NCBI RefSeq assembly: GCF_014189505.1
Contig: NZ_CP050300.1
Location: 1-64,000 of the forward strand
DNA: 64,000 nucleotides
Direction of reading: 5' to 3'
Origin: Phyllobacterium sp. 628
GTDB taxonomy: Bacteria; Pseudomonadota; Alphaproteobacteria; Rhizobiales; Rhizobiaceae
The translations under genes were made by a program, and so were the position numbers. Every line of letters begins with the position of its first letter. Position 1 is the stretch's first letter. Below are positions 1 through 7,173 of this stretch, one piece after another. Under the pieces are notes generated by a model. The model saw only the letters and a list, made by a program, of their open reading frames with translations, did no database searches and was not told the origin of the DNA.

Positions 1-230
1 TCTCGAAAGCATTCTTCAGCACCATTCGCATCGCCGCACCGTTCATCGTCTTTGCCATTGTCGTGAACATCGCCGTTGGTCTCATCAACAAGCTGACCCC
101 CACCATACCGGTCTACTTTATTTCCATGCCGTTTGTGCTCGCCGGCGGTTTGATGATCCTCTATTTCAGCATGCCTGATCTGCTGCGCTTTTTTGCCAGC
201 GAGACGGGCTCCTATTTGCGGAGTTTTTGA
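1..230 (+). CDS. fliR: Flagellar export apparatus protein FliR, C-terminal part (5' end outside window)
   Basis: The first 230 bases are open in one frame and encode about 75 residues ending SYLRSF. They contain two hydrophobic membrane segments split by a short loop, with a TIPVYFISMPF stretch typical of the FliR C-terminus. FliR is an inner-membrane part of the flagellar type III export gate. The downstream genes, a rod-binding protein and a FlgN-like chaperone, support a flagellar assignment. The start lies outside the window. The stop at 228-230 is almost contiguous with the next gene, consistent with one operon. Confidence 0.85.
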   Translation, partial: SKAFFSTIRIAAPFIVFAIVVNIAVGLINKLTPTIPVYFISMPFVLAGGLMILYFSMPDLLRFFASETGSYLRSF

Positions 231-232
231 CT

Positions 233-643
233 ATGACCCTCAAATCCGGATCCCGTGCATCGTTTCAGGCAATGATAAAACTGCAACTCCTGACAAAGGC
301 CCGGCATGAAATGGCGCTGTCCTGCCTCGTTGCGCAATCGCACAGCGTCGAGGAAGAAAACACCGCATTGTTCAAAATGCAGAATGATCGCTTTGAAGGC
401 GGAACGGGGATTGTCCCCGCAGATCTCATCATGAAACGGCTCGAAACCAACAAGGCGAAGCTGACACAATTGAAGGAACGGATCGCGGCGGAAAAACGCG
501 ACCTGCTGATGGTTTCCCGCACGGTGGACATTCTTCAAGCCCGGCTGCGCCAATTGGAAAACGTCCTTGAACGGAAGGCGGCGGCTGACGAGATTGAAGA
601 GTTCGTCATCCATACAATCTCTGCTGGCACAAGCCTCCCGTAA
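233..643 (+). CDS. Small coiled-coil protein of the flagellar operon (unknown role)
   Basis: This 136-residue protein is charged and largely helical. Residues about 25-125 look like a long coiled coil rich in Lys, Glu, Leu and Arg (for example KLTQLKERIAAEKRDLL). It has no signal peptide or membrane segment. The ATG at 233 lies two bases after the fliR stop; a TTG at 227 overlapping that stop would add two residues. Size, coiled-coil content and position resemble the small soluble flagellar export factors (FliJ/FlgN/FliT type), but no specific family is recognisable. A role in flagellar export or assembly is inferred from context only. Confidence 0.7.
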   Translation: MTLKSGSRASFQAMIKLQLLTKARHEMALSCLVAQSHSVEEENTALFKMQNDRFEGGTGIVPADLIMKRLETNKAKLTQLKERIAAEKRDLLMVSRTVDILQARLRQLENVLERKAAADEIEEFVIHTISAGTSLP

Positions 644-692
644 GTTTGGATAGGTAGAGTGTGCAACATGAATCACGATGAGGCAGTGACTG

Positions 693-1265
693 ATGGCCAT
701 TAATCCACCTTCCGATCTGGTGCTGGATGTAGCCAACGCAGCAGATCCGGCGACATTGCGCGCTTCCGTCGAGAAGCTGCGCAGTCTGGCCTCTGCGCGT
801 GTCGAGGCGCAGACGCAGCTTTCGCGCGAAACATTCGCATCCATACAACAGGCAGGAGCTGCAAGTGCCGCTTTGGGCGGGGCGGCTAAACCTTTGGCAC
901 AGCACGAGGCCTACAAGAAATTTGAATCGTTCATGTTGCAGACTTTCGTTGAATCAATGTTCACCGGCGACAACCAGGCTGTGTTCGGACAGGGCATTGC
1001 AGGCGACTATTGGAAATCCATGATGTCAGAAGCCGTGGCAAAGAAAATGGCCGATGCAGGCGGTATCGGCGTGGCGCGCATGCTGGAACAGCAAAGTGCA
1101 AAGAAAGCAAAAAACGAGGCAGCGGAAGCAGCACCCGCTCTTCTCAATGAGCAAAAACCAACCTCAAAGCAGGACTCAAATGTCATTTTGTATCAGATCG
1201 AACGGCAACTCATCCACAAGCAGTTGAACGCGAAAAAGACAGCTGAAGAGACCAAACAAAGCTGA
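693..1265 (+). CDS. FlgJ-type rod-binding protein
   Basis: This 190-residue protein carries the rod-binding domain found at the N-terminus of enterobacterial FlgJ, at about residues 65-130: AHEAYKKFESFMLQTFVESM, then VFGQGIAGDYWKSMMSEAVAKKMA. The peptidoglycan hydrolase domain of gammaproteobacterial FlgJ is absent, which is common in alphaproteobacteria. The protein should act in the periplasm as a scaffold for flagellar rod assembly. The C-terminus is a low-complexity Lys/Glu/Ala-rich tail. It sits between two small flagellar genes in the same orientation, so it is probably co-transcribed with fliR. Confidence 0.8.
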   Translation: MAINPPSDLVLDVANAADPATLRASVEKLRSLASARVEAQTQLSRETFASIQQAGAASAALGGAAKPLAQHEAYKKFESFMLQTFVESMFTGDNQAVFGQGIAGDYWKSMMSEAVAKKMADAGGIGVARMLEQQSAKKAKNEAAEAAPALLNEQKPTSKQDSNVILYQIERQLIHKQLNAKKTAEETKQS

Positions 1266-1292
1266 GGCCGGCAAGATCGGAGGAAATAAGTT

Positions 1293-1730
1293 ATGGACGT
1301 AGTCAACGATAATGAAAACCACGGCGATGTGATTGAACATGAGCCTGTGGCCCCGCAGATCGTGCCCGCACTGGAGCCTGTCCTGTTCGCCATCAAGCGG
1401 CTGGAAGAGGTCGTCGAGCGTGAAACACGTCTTCTGCTCGACGGCGAGACAATTGATCTTGCCGATATCAACTCGCACAAAAGCCGCGGTCTGCGTGACT
1501 TCAACAAGGCCATGAACAAGGCAGCGAAGACAGCGGGAACACCAGCCCTCAAATCGCTTCAGCCGGTTCTCGACAGCCTGCGCCAGAAACTCGACCGCAA
1601 TTGCGAGGCTATCAAGCTGCATTTGCGCGCAGTCACGGAACTCACCGGTATAATCCGCGATGCGCTTGAAACCCAGGAAGCAGACGGCACCTATACTGCA
1701 CTGCAGATGAGGAACGGGCAGGGCGCATGA
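1293..1730 (+). CDS. FlgN-like flagellar export chaperone (putative)
   Basis: The gene encodes 145 residues that are mostly helical and soluble. After an acidic N-terminal tail, residues about 28-125 hold two long amphipathic helices with the arrangement seen in FlgN-type chaperones (EEVVERETRLLLDGE, then SLRQKLDRNCEAIKLHLRAV). FlgN chaperones deliver the hook-filament junction proteins FlgK and FlgL to the export gate. Position in a flagellar operon supports the call, but FlgN sequences are poorly conserved. An AGGAGG-like site (cggaggaa) precedes the ATG, and the stop overlaps the next start as ATGA. Confidence 0.65.
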   Translation: MDVVNDNENHGDVIEHEPVAPQIVPALEPVLFAIKRLEEVVERETRLLLDGETIDLADINSHKSRGLRDFNKAMNKAAKTAGTPALKSLQPVLDSLRQKLDRNCEAIKLHLRAVTELTGIIRDALETQEADGTYTALQMRNGQGA

Positions 1731-2218
1731 TCCGCATTGTCCTGATCGGCCTCTGGATTTGCGGCGTGGCGCTGGGATCGCTGTATTTTGCCGTTTGGCA
1801 GAATTCGGCGACTGCAGCAGTATCATCGCAAAGCAAGGACGCGCTTGATTTCGGCAAGACAGACAGTTTCAGCGTTCCCATCATTATCGACGGAACAGTT
1901 GAAGGCTACGTGGTGGCCCAACTCAGCTACACACTCGACAGCCGGGTGAAGGCCACCGTCAACGTGCCGATCGGACCTTTCATCAATGATGAAATTTTTC
2001 GCCAGTTCTATGGGAATTTTTCCGATGTGAAAGATGTGCAGAAGGTTGAATTTGCCAGCGTCAAGAAGTCGATCATTGATGGGGTCAATGCTCATTTCCC
2101 TGAACCGCTCGTCCGGGACCTGCTGGTTGAACAATTCAACTACATCACAGCAAAAGAAATCCGCGATCAGAATACCAAGGGCGTCCCGCGTTCGACACCG
2201 GCAACCCCGGCCCATTGA
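1727..2218 (+). CDS. Membrane-anchored protein ending the flagellar operon (unknown function)
   Basis: This 163-residue protein has one N-terminal membrane segment (about residues 4-24, IVLIGLWICGVALGSLYFAVW) without an obvious cleavage site, so it is probably anchored with most of its length in the periplasm. The rest includes a region that reads DGTVEGYVVAQLSYTLDSR, reminiscent of small periplasmic beta-rich domains. It starts inside the stop of the FlgN-like gene (ATGA), indicating translational coupling. I do not recognise a named family. A function linked to the flagellum or motility is inferred from position only. Confidence 0.7.
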   Translation: MIRIVLIGLWICGVALGSLYFAVWQNSATAAVSSQSKDALDFGKTDSFSVPIIIDGTVEGYVVAQLSYTLDSRVKATVNVPIGPFINDEIFRQFYGNFSDVKDVQKVEFASVKKSIIDGVNAHFPEPLVRDLLVEQFNYITAKEIRDQNTKGVPRSTPATPAH

Positions 2219-2221
2219 CGT

Positions 2222-2665
2222 TCAGAGCGTGTAGTATTTTCCGGCGAGCGCGCTCAGTATAGTATCGTTCAATGGCAGCACGCCGGTATCCTGAATGAAG
2301 CGAACCCCAAAATCCCCATCCTTGTGCCAGACAACTTCCGTCATCAAGGCACTGCCATGTTGATCGTCGAACAGCCAGAAACGATTGGGTACACGTGCCT
2401 GTGTCACAGTGCGAATACGTGCGCCGCCGCCGGCAATATTGTGAAAATGGCACTCGGTCAGAAACTGGCCATCAAGCGTCACAAGCTTGCCGGAACGCAA
2501 ACGAGTCCGTTTGCGTTCCTGGATGCGTTTCTCTGTCTTGTAGCCCGTTTCGGTCGGCGGCATTGGCAGTGAGCCCGGAAATGATTGAAAGTCTGGTCCA
2601 ACCGAAGCCTGAATAGCATCAGCCCGACCAGCAGTTGCTTTCATCATAGAGCCAAACCATTGCAA
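2222..2665 (-). CDS. PilZ-like domain protein (putative cyclic-di-GMP effector)
   Basis: This 147-residue protein carries a PilZ-like signature: an Arg-rich stretch RKRTRLRSGK near residue 52 (the RxxxR motif that contacts cyclic di-GMP), followed by CHFHNIAGGGARI, which corresponds to (D/N)xSxxG with the Ser replaced by Ala. The rest predicts a small beta barrel (RVPNRFWLFD, GDFGVRFIQD). Neighbouring flagellar genes fit a role in linking cyclic di-GMP to motility. It converges on the flagellar operon with 3 bases between stops. Two Met codons near the start (residues 7 and 8) are alternatives. Loss of the canonical Ser makes ligand binding uncertain. Confidence 0.65.
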   Translation of the reverse strand: MQWFGSMMKATAGRADAIQASVGPDFQSFPGSLPMPPTETGYKTEKRIQERKRTRLRSGKLVTLDGQFLTECHFHNIAGGGARIRTVTQARVPNRFWLFDDQHGSALMTEVVWHKDGDFGVRFIQDTGVLPLNDTILSALAGKYYTL

Positions 2666-2721
2666 ATCCGTTATCTGGCAACAGTAAGAACACCGCCAAA
2701 AATCAGGCCAATGTGGCGGCC

Positions 2722-2759
2722 AAGTTGAAATGTCGCGATGTATGCAAAGTTAAAATGTC
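2722..2759. repeat. Direct repeat AAGTTrAAATGTC, probable IS end
   Basis: Two copies of a 13-base motif, AAGTTGAAATGTC at 2722-2734 and AAGTTAAAATGTC at 2747-2759, lie in the same orientation 25 bases apart. They sit immediately beyond the 3' end of the decayed transposase, where an insertion sequence terminus would be expected. Such internally repeated ends are common in several IS families. The matching other end was not found. Confidence 0.5.
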
Positions 2760-3218
2760 ATTCCGACATGTGCCGAGGCGCGTCGACGGGTAGGGCGCAG
2801 GCCTCAATATCGCAGCTCTGACCTGCATCATTAGACTGTGCATCCGCAGCCTGTTCACGACGTCTTTGTTCCTTCCGCTCATCAATCCAGCCATGGCGCC
2901 GCGAAGGTTTGCGCGCACGTTTTTGATAGTTGATAACCTCGCTGTTGGTCTTCAGCTTTGGTGCAGGCAGTGAATGCTGTCGAGCCTTGATCAAGGACAA
3001 TACCTCACCAAGCCTCTTGTTCTCGGTCACCGCTGACGCTGATCCTTGTCGAACATTGTGTAGGGCAGGGTTACGCCCTTCCAGCGCATCTCCAGCCGCC
3101 CATCGGCAAAGGCATAGGTGTCGATATATTTACCGACCAGCCACCGACTGACTTCGTTCTCCTCCAGCATGATGGGGCCAAAACAATATCTGTTCCCATA
3201 AACAGGCTAGAGTCGAAC
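2758..3218 (-). pseudogene. Decayed ISNCY-type transposase, C-terminal remnant with frameshift
   Basis: On the minus strand, one frame from about 3218 reads YGNRYCFGPI, LVGKYIDTYAFADGRLEMRW and LPYTMFDKDQR, then stops near 3033. The next frame continues with VTENKRLGEVLSLIKARQH and an RARKPSRRHGW tail. Joined, these give the C-terminal region of a transposase of the unclassified (ISNCY) kind found in Rhizobiales, where a KRxDTYxFADGRLExRWKG segment is followed by FxKDQR and ENKRLG. About one base has been lost or gained near 3030. Upstream of 3218 the frame is closed, so the N-terminal and catalytic parts are missing. The remnant cannot be active. Confidence 0.65.
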
Positions 3219-3330
3219 GAAAACGTGCGTTGGTGAGGAGACAGAACACTCCAGAAGTGTTCATCAATCAAGGCTACTTCGCGCCGACGGTGGACGTTGA
3301 CCGGCCGAACCGGATCGATGCCTTTACGGC

Positions 3331-4035
3331 TTACGGCACCTGCACGATGTGTCCATTGCCCCTGATCTCTGCACGCCGCATCGCCGGATGTCCCGACAAC
3401 CTGACATTGCCGCTTCCGGAAATCGCAACATCGGCATCTACCGTTGCGGTAACCTTTGCATCGCCGCTCCCGTAGATTTGCACCGTCGCCGATTGGGCAG
3501 TCAGGCCTTCAAACCGGGCTTCGCCAGAGCCGGAAATGCTGAGAGTAACTGCGCCCACCACTCCGGTCGCGGAGGAATACCCGCTGCCCTTGATGTTTAC
3601 CTGAAGTTCCGGCTGCTTGATCTGCGACAGGGTCAGGTCGCTATTGCCGAGCAAATCCCACTTGGTGATGGCTGGCCCCGATAGCTTGACATCGAGTTGG
3701 GACGCAGACCATCCAGGTGCGCAATCCAGGCCCAGTCGGCCGGCCTCCATCCGCACGTGACCGACCAGTGTCGGGTCTCCGCTGACGACAACCTCTGCCT
3801 TTTCCCCAGGCTGATAGTGTATGGAGCCGGGCAGATCGATCACCAGTGTGTCGCCCACAATGAACGGCAGCGAAATTTGGTGTTGTATGCCGCTCGCAGG
3901 CTCGCATGTCGATCCTCCATTCCACAAGTATGTTGTGCTGGCCCAGCCAGACCCGGAAAGAACCGTTCCGAGCGTCAGAAAGGCAGCAGCACCGATCAAT
4001 CCTCCTGTCGCGATGAATGCTAGTCTGCGGGTCAT
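3331..4035 (-). CDS. Exported GIN-domain (DUF2807) protein
   Basis: This 234-residue protein has an N-terminal signal sequence (TRRLAFIATGGLIGAAAFLTLG) and then a repetitive beta-rich body with recurring SGSG, GSGD and ISGSG turns (KGSGYSSATG, SISGSGEARF, IYGSGDAKV, AISGSGNVRL). This is the pattern of the GIN/DUF2807 beta-helix domain. ATG at 4035 follows aaggaacgaaag; a TTG at 4050 is less likely. It is the third gene after padR and the DUF1700 gene, an arrangement resembling PadR-DUF1700 modules that carry an anti-sigma-like or envelope-stress adhesin protein. The molecular role is unknown. Confidence 0.75.
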   Translation of the reverse strand: MTRRLAFIATGGLIGAAAFLTLGTVLSGSGWASTTYLWNGGSTCEPASGIQHQISLPFIVGDTLVIDLPGSIHYQPGEKAEVVVSGDPTLVGHVRMEAGRLGLDCAPGWSASQLDVKLSGPAITKWDLLGNSDLTLSQIKQPELQVNIKGSGYSSATGVVGAVTLSISGSGEARFEGLTAQSATVQIYGSGDAKVTATVDADVAISGSGNVRLSGHPAMRRAEIRGNGHIVQVP

Positions 4036-4068
4036 CTTTCGTTCCTTCAATAACTTTGGGTGAAATTC

Positions 4069-4641
4069 TCAGTTGCCGGGCCGATCCGGCCGAACCAGAC
4101 GGAAATGCAATCGCGCATATTGGCCGAGTACACGGATACCAGCCCCGAGCCCCATCAGAAGCAAAGCACCGCCCCCGAGGAAGCCGCTCAAAAGCCCGGC
4201 ACCGATAGAAAGGCGGGCTAGCAGAGCCGTCAGCGTATCACCCGGATTAAAGAGCAAAGCCGTACCAATGACATTCAATCCGGTTGCTCCAATCGCCAAC
4301 AGTCCAGCGGCAAACCCCACCGCCAGTAGAATTGCCAGTAGCAACAACGGCAGCAGAAGAAGGAGATCGACAATAGCGAGTCCGGCCAGTGCCATGGCCG
4401 CAGCGATCAGGTTCGAGAGACTCCAGTGTGTTTCGAAACGCTTCAGTCCGATGTCTGCCCGCAGTTCCCGCGCGATCCTGGTAGGGTCGCCGAGTGCCAG
4501 GACCACTTCTGCCTCGCTACGTCTGCGGCTGCCGGATTCGGCAAAATGGGCCGAATAATCGGATATAATGTCTTCGATCTCTTCAGTTGGAAGACCGCGG
4601 AGCCCGCGCCGCAGCGTGTTCAGAAAGGCATCTCTGGTCAT
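4069..4641 (-). CDS. DUF1700 family membrane protein
   Basis: This 190-residue protein starts with a DUF1700 N-terminal helical region (TRDAFLNTLRRGLRGLPTEEIEDIISDYSAHF followed by an ALGDPTRIARELRA segment, about residues 2-63). Three to four membrane helices follow (about residues 75-170) and the C-terminus is short and basic. Such proteins are usually encoded next to PadR regulators and are thought to act with them in envelope homeostasis. The start overlaps the padR stop as ATGA, so the two are translationally coupled. Confidence 0.8.
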   Translation of the reverse strand: MTRDAFLNTLRRGLRGLPTEEIEDIISDYSAHFAESGSRRRSEAEVVLALGDPTRIARELRADIGLKRFETHWSLSNLIAAAMALAGLAIVDLLLLLPLLLLAILLAVGFAAGLLAIGATGLNVIGTALLFNPGDTLTALLARLSIGAGLLSGFLGGGALLLMGLGAGIRVLGQYARLHFRLVRPDRPGN

Positions 4642-4964
4642 GATAAATCCTCAAGAAGTTTATCGACGGAGGACGCAAAGGAGCGCCAGTCGCTGCGATG
4701 CGCCTCGAAAACGGTCTGTCCGAGCGGCGTGAGCCGATAATATTTGCGGGGCGGCCCGCTGCTGGATTCGACAAGACGGGTAGCCACAAGGCCGTCATTC
4801 TGCATGCGGCGCATCAGGGGATAGATCGTGCCTTCGCCCATACCGACAGCCGCGACCAGGGTGCTGGCTATTTCATAGCCATAACTCTCACCCCGCGACA
4901 GCACAGCTAGAACGCACAAATCGAGCGCGCCTTTTCTCAGTTGGATCTGGATCGAATCAACCAT
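4638..4964 (-). CDS. PadR family transcriptional regulator
   Basis: This 108-residue protein is a short PadR regulator made of the winged helix domain plus a C-terminal dimerisation helix. Typical elements are QLRKGALDLCVLAVLSRGESYGYEI (helices 1-2), GEGTIYPLMRRMQNDGLV (recognition helix) and GPPRKYYRLTPLGQ (wing). It probably represses its own operon with the DUF1700 and GIN genes. An inverted repeat upstream (4996-5024) is a candidate operator. The ATG is preceded by ggaag. No ligand-binding domain is present, and the inducer is unknown. Confidence 0.85.
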   Translation of the reverse strand: MVDSIQIQLRKGALDLCVLAVLSRGESYGYEIASTLVAAVGMGEGTIYPLMRRMQNDGLVATRLVESSSGPPRKYYRLTPLGQTVFEAHRSDWRSFASSVDKLLEDLS

Positions 4965-4995
4965 ATCACTTCCCGTATTTACATACTGTCTATAA

Positions 4996-5024
4996 CACGC
5001 TACCTGTTATTGCAAGGTAGCGTG
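4996..5024. promoter_or_regulatory. Inverted repeat upstream of padR, candidate operator
   Basis: CACGCTACC (4996-5004) and GGTAGCGTG (5016-5024) form a perfect 9-base inverted repeat with an 11-base spacer, 31 bases upstream of the padR start. A smaller dyad, TAACA/TGTTA, overlaps the left arm. Position between the divergent padR and hydrolase genes suggests a repressor site controlling one or both. PadR binding is inference. Confidence 0.5.
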
Positions 5025-5111
5025 ATAACGTTGCCGATTTCCGTATTTTGAACAGTCGCAGTGCAGCGAAAGCCGGGCTGCAGATATTTCTCGCAAACCG
5101 GAGCAATCACC

Positions 5112-6092
5112 ATGACACACCTGCACTTGGTCCTCGCTGCCACTTTTTGTCTCGCTGCGTCGCCTGCACAGGCTGCAGGCCTGAAATTGCTTCACATCCC
5201 CGGTGGGCAGGATGGTCCGGCAATCGAAGCAGCTATGTGGTCGCCTTGCACTAAAGCCCCTGAAGACATGCAGGTCAAAGCGTTCATGATTCTAGCGGTT
5301 CCGGATTGCCCGGTTGCCGGAAACGGTCTGGCGCTCGTGATCATCTCGCACGGCTATGGCGGCTGGTATCTCGGACATCATGACACGGCCGAGGCTCTGG
5401 CCGATTCCGGCTTCGTCGTGGTCGCCATCAATCATCCGCATGCAAATTACGCCGATATGAGCCGCGCGAATGGGCTGACCGCGCTTATCCAGCGACCTGT
5501 CGATATCAAAAGAACCATTGATTTCATGCTCACGGATTTTCCGGATATCGCAAAAATCGACCCGCAAAAGATCGGTTTCTATGGCTTTTCCCAGGGCGGC
5601 TATACGGGTCTTGTTGTTGCCGGTGCCAATCCGGATTTCAGCAAGTTGCCACCGCGTTGCGCTGACCCGAAAGCAATCGACTGCCCGCAGGTCAGTCAGG
5701 CCCGACCTCGGCAACGGCCTCCGTTGCCCCAGACGCTCACGCATGATCCCCGCATCAGGGCGATGGTCGTGGCCGACCCTCTCGGCATCGTCTTTCAGAC
5801 GACAGACAGCGTGAAAGATGTCACAATCCCGCTTCAGATCTGGAGATCGGAGCTTGGAGGTGGGGCGGGAGCATCACAGGAAGATATTGAAAGACTTGAA
5901 CATGTATTGCCGGAAACGCCTGACGTCCGGATCGTTCCCAACGCCGTCCATATGTCGTTCCTGACGATGTGCCCTGAAACCCGACGGTCTTCGGAAGTGT
6001 GCATCGATGCTCCAGGCTTTGACCGTGCCGCCTTCCACAGGCAGTTCAATGCTGAAGTAATGGCGTTCTTCCGGCAAAAGCTGAGAGAGTGA
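5112..6092 (+). CDS. Secreted alpha/beta hydrolase (dienelactone hydrolase/PAF-acetylhydrolase-like)
   Basis: From the ATG at 5112 the product is 326 residues with a clear signal peptide (THLHLVLAATFCLAASPAQA, cleavage near residue 22). The alpha/beta hydrolase fold shows an ISHGYGG oxyanion turn (about residue 79), the nucleophile elbow GFYGFSQGGY (Ser near residue 160) and a late His in NAVHMSFL. Cys residues in PDCPVA, PPRCADPKAIDCP and TMCPETRRSSEVC may form periplasmic disulfides. The GTG at 5061 would place the signal peptide internally and is rejected. The substrate is unknown; related proteins are annotated as predicted dienelactone hydrolases or lipoprotein signal hydrolases. It diverges from the padR operon. 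Confidence 0.75.
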   Translation: MTHLHLVLAATFCLAASPAQAAGLKLLHIPGGQDGPAIEAAMWSPCTKAPEDMQVKAFMILAVPDCPVAGNGLALVIISHGYGGWYLGHHDTAEALADSGFVVVAINHPHANYADMSRANGLTALIQRPVDIKRTIDFMLTDFPDIAKIDPQKIGFYGFSQGGYTGLVVAGANPDFSKLPPRCADPKAIDCPQVSQARPRQRPPLPQTLTHDPRIRAMVVADPLGIVFQTTDSVKDVTIPLQIWRSELGGGAGASQEDIERLEHVLPETPDVRIVPNAVHMSFLTMCPETRRSSEVCIDAPGFDRAAFHRQFNAEVMAFFRQKLRE

Positions 6093-6358
6093 ACCAGTGC
6101 CGTATGTACCGTGAAGCATTTCCTCTATGGAAACCGCAGGTTGCGTTTTTGAAGCAAGCCCGTGCGCCCTCTCTGTGCGAGGAGTTTTCACCGGAAGACT
6201 TCTACGGGTGAGCTGCGTTCCACGGGCGGTTCTTTGCATTGGATAAACCATTGTTATCTATTGCAAGTCGCACTTCATCCTTGAACCCACCCCTGCTACA
6301 GCCCAAAATCACATAAGATAGCTTATGGAACTCAAAGACAGATCAGATGGGTTTATCG
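6093..6358. other. Intergenic region between converging hydrolase and SDR genes
   Basis: These 266 bases lie between two converging genes. A short stem (CGCA/TGCG) followed by five T residues near 6136-6150 may be a weak terminator for the hydrolase gene. Nothing else is recognisable. Confidence 0.3.
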
Positions 6359-7141
6359 TCAGCCCATCGTCGAGTTGAATGCACCGCCATCAAGCAGCAA
6401 GTTCTGACCCACGATGAAACCGGAATATTGGCTGCATAGGAATGCGGCCGCAGCGCCAAATTCTTCCTTTGTGCCAAAGCGGCCAGTTGGATTAGCCGCT
6501 AGCGCTTCAGCACGAGCCTGATCCACGGAGATCCCCTTTGTCTCGGATGTCTTTTGAAAAAGCCCTTTGATACGATCGGTATCGTGTGATCCTGGCAGAA
6601 GATTGTTGATGATGACGCCATGACGGGCGACTTGCCGGGCTGTACCGGCAACAAATCCCGTAAGACCACTGCGGGCAGCATTCGACAGGCCAAGCTGGGC
6701 AATCGGCGCCTTCACCGAACCTGACGTGATGTTCACGACACGGCCCCATTTGCGCTCGATCATCCCCGGAAGAATTGCCTTCATCAGCAGGATCGGTGTC
6801 AGCATATTGGCGTTAATCGCCTTCAGCCATTCTTCCTCGCCCCAATCGGACCAGACCCCGGCAGGCGGGCCACCGGCATTGTTGACCAGAATGTCGGGCT
6901 GCGGTTCAGCGGCCAGCAATTCGTGCCTTCCTTGCTCCGTCGTCACATCAGCGGCAACGATCTGCACCTTGACGCCATAGGTGGCGGCGATCTCACTGGC
7001 TGTTTGGCGCAACACATCTTCGGTGCGTGCATTCAGTGTCAGATCAACGCCAGCTTCTGCCAGCTTTTCCGCGACACCGCGGCCCAATCCCTTGGAACTC
7101 GCACAGACAATCGCCCGTTTACCTCTGATACCCAGATCCAT
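6359..7141 (-). CDS. Atypical short-chain dehydrogenase/reductase lacking the Tyr-Lys pair
   Basis: The 260-residue product has the SDR fold: an N-terminal nucleotide-binding turn CASSKGLGRG (a variant of TGxxxGxG), the NNAGGPP motif and a C-terminal FIVGQNLLLDGG. The active-site Ser region is present (VVNITSGSVKAP), but the usual YxxxK is replaced by LGLSNAARS, so both catalytic Tyr and Lys are missing. This matches a 3-oxoacyl-ACP reductase-like SDR subgroup known to lack the standard catalytic tetrad. Enzymatic activity is therefore uncertain. It is the third gene of a RidA, PLP enzyme and SDR operon, with gagga before the ATG. Confidence 0.8.
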   Translation of the reverse strand: MDLGIRGKRAIVCASSKGLGRGVAEKLAEAGVDLTLNARTEDVLRQTASEIAATYGVKVQIVAADVTTEQGRHELLAAEPQPDILVNNAGGPPAGVWSDWGEEEWLKAINANMLTPILLMKAILPGMIERKWGRVVNITSGSVKAPIAQLGLSNAARSGLTGFVAGTARQVARHGVIINNLLPGSHDTDRIKGLFQKTSETKGISVDQARAEALAANPTGRFGTKEEFGAAAAFLCSQYSGFIVGQNLLLDGGAFNSTMG

Positions 7142-7173
7142 TATGTCCTCGCATACTATCGTTGATTGTCTAT

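Noticed and set aside
5061..5111. Upstream GTG start for the alpha/beta hydrolase
   Set aside because: It would place the signal peptide 17 residues inside the protein. The ATG at 5112 gives a normal export signal.
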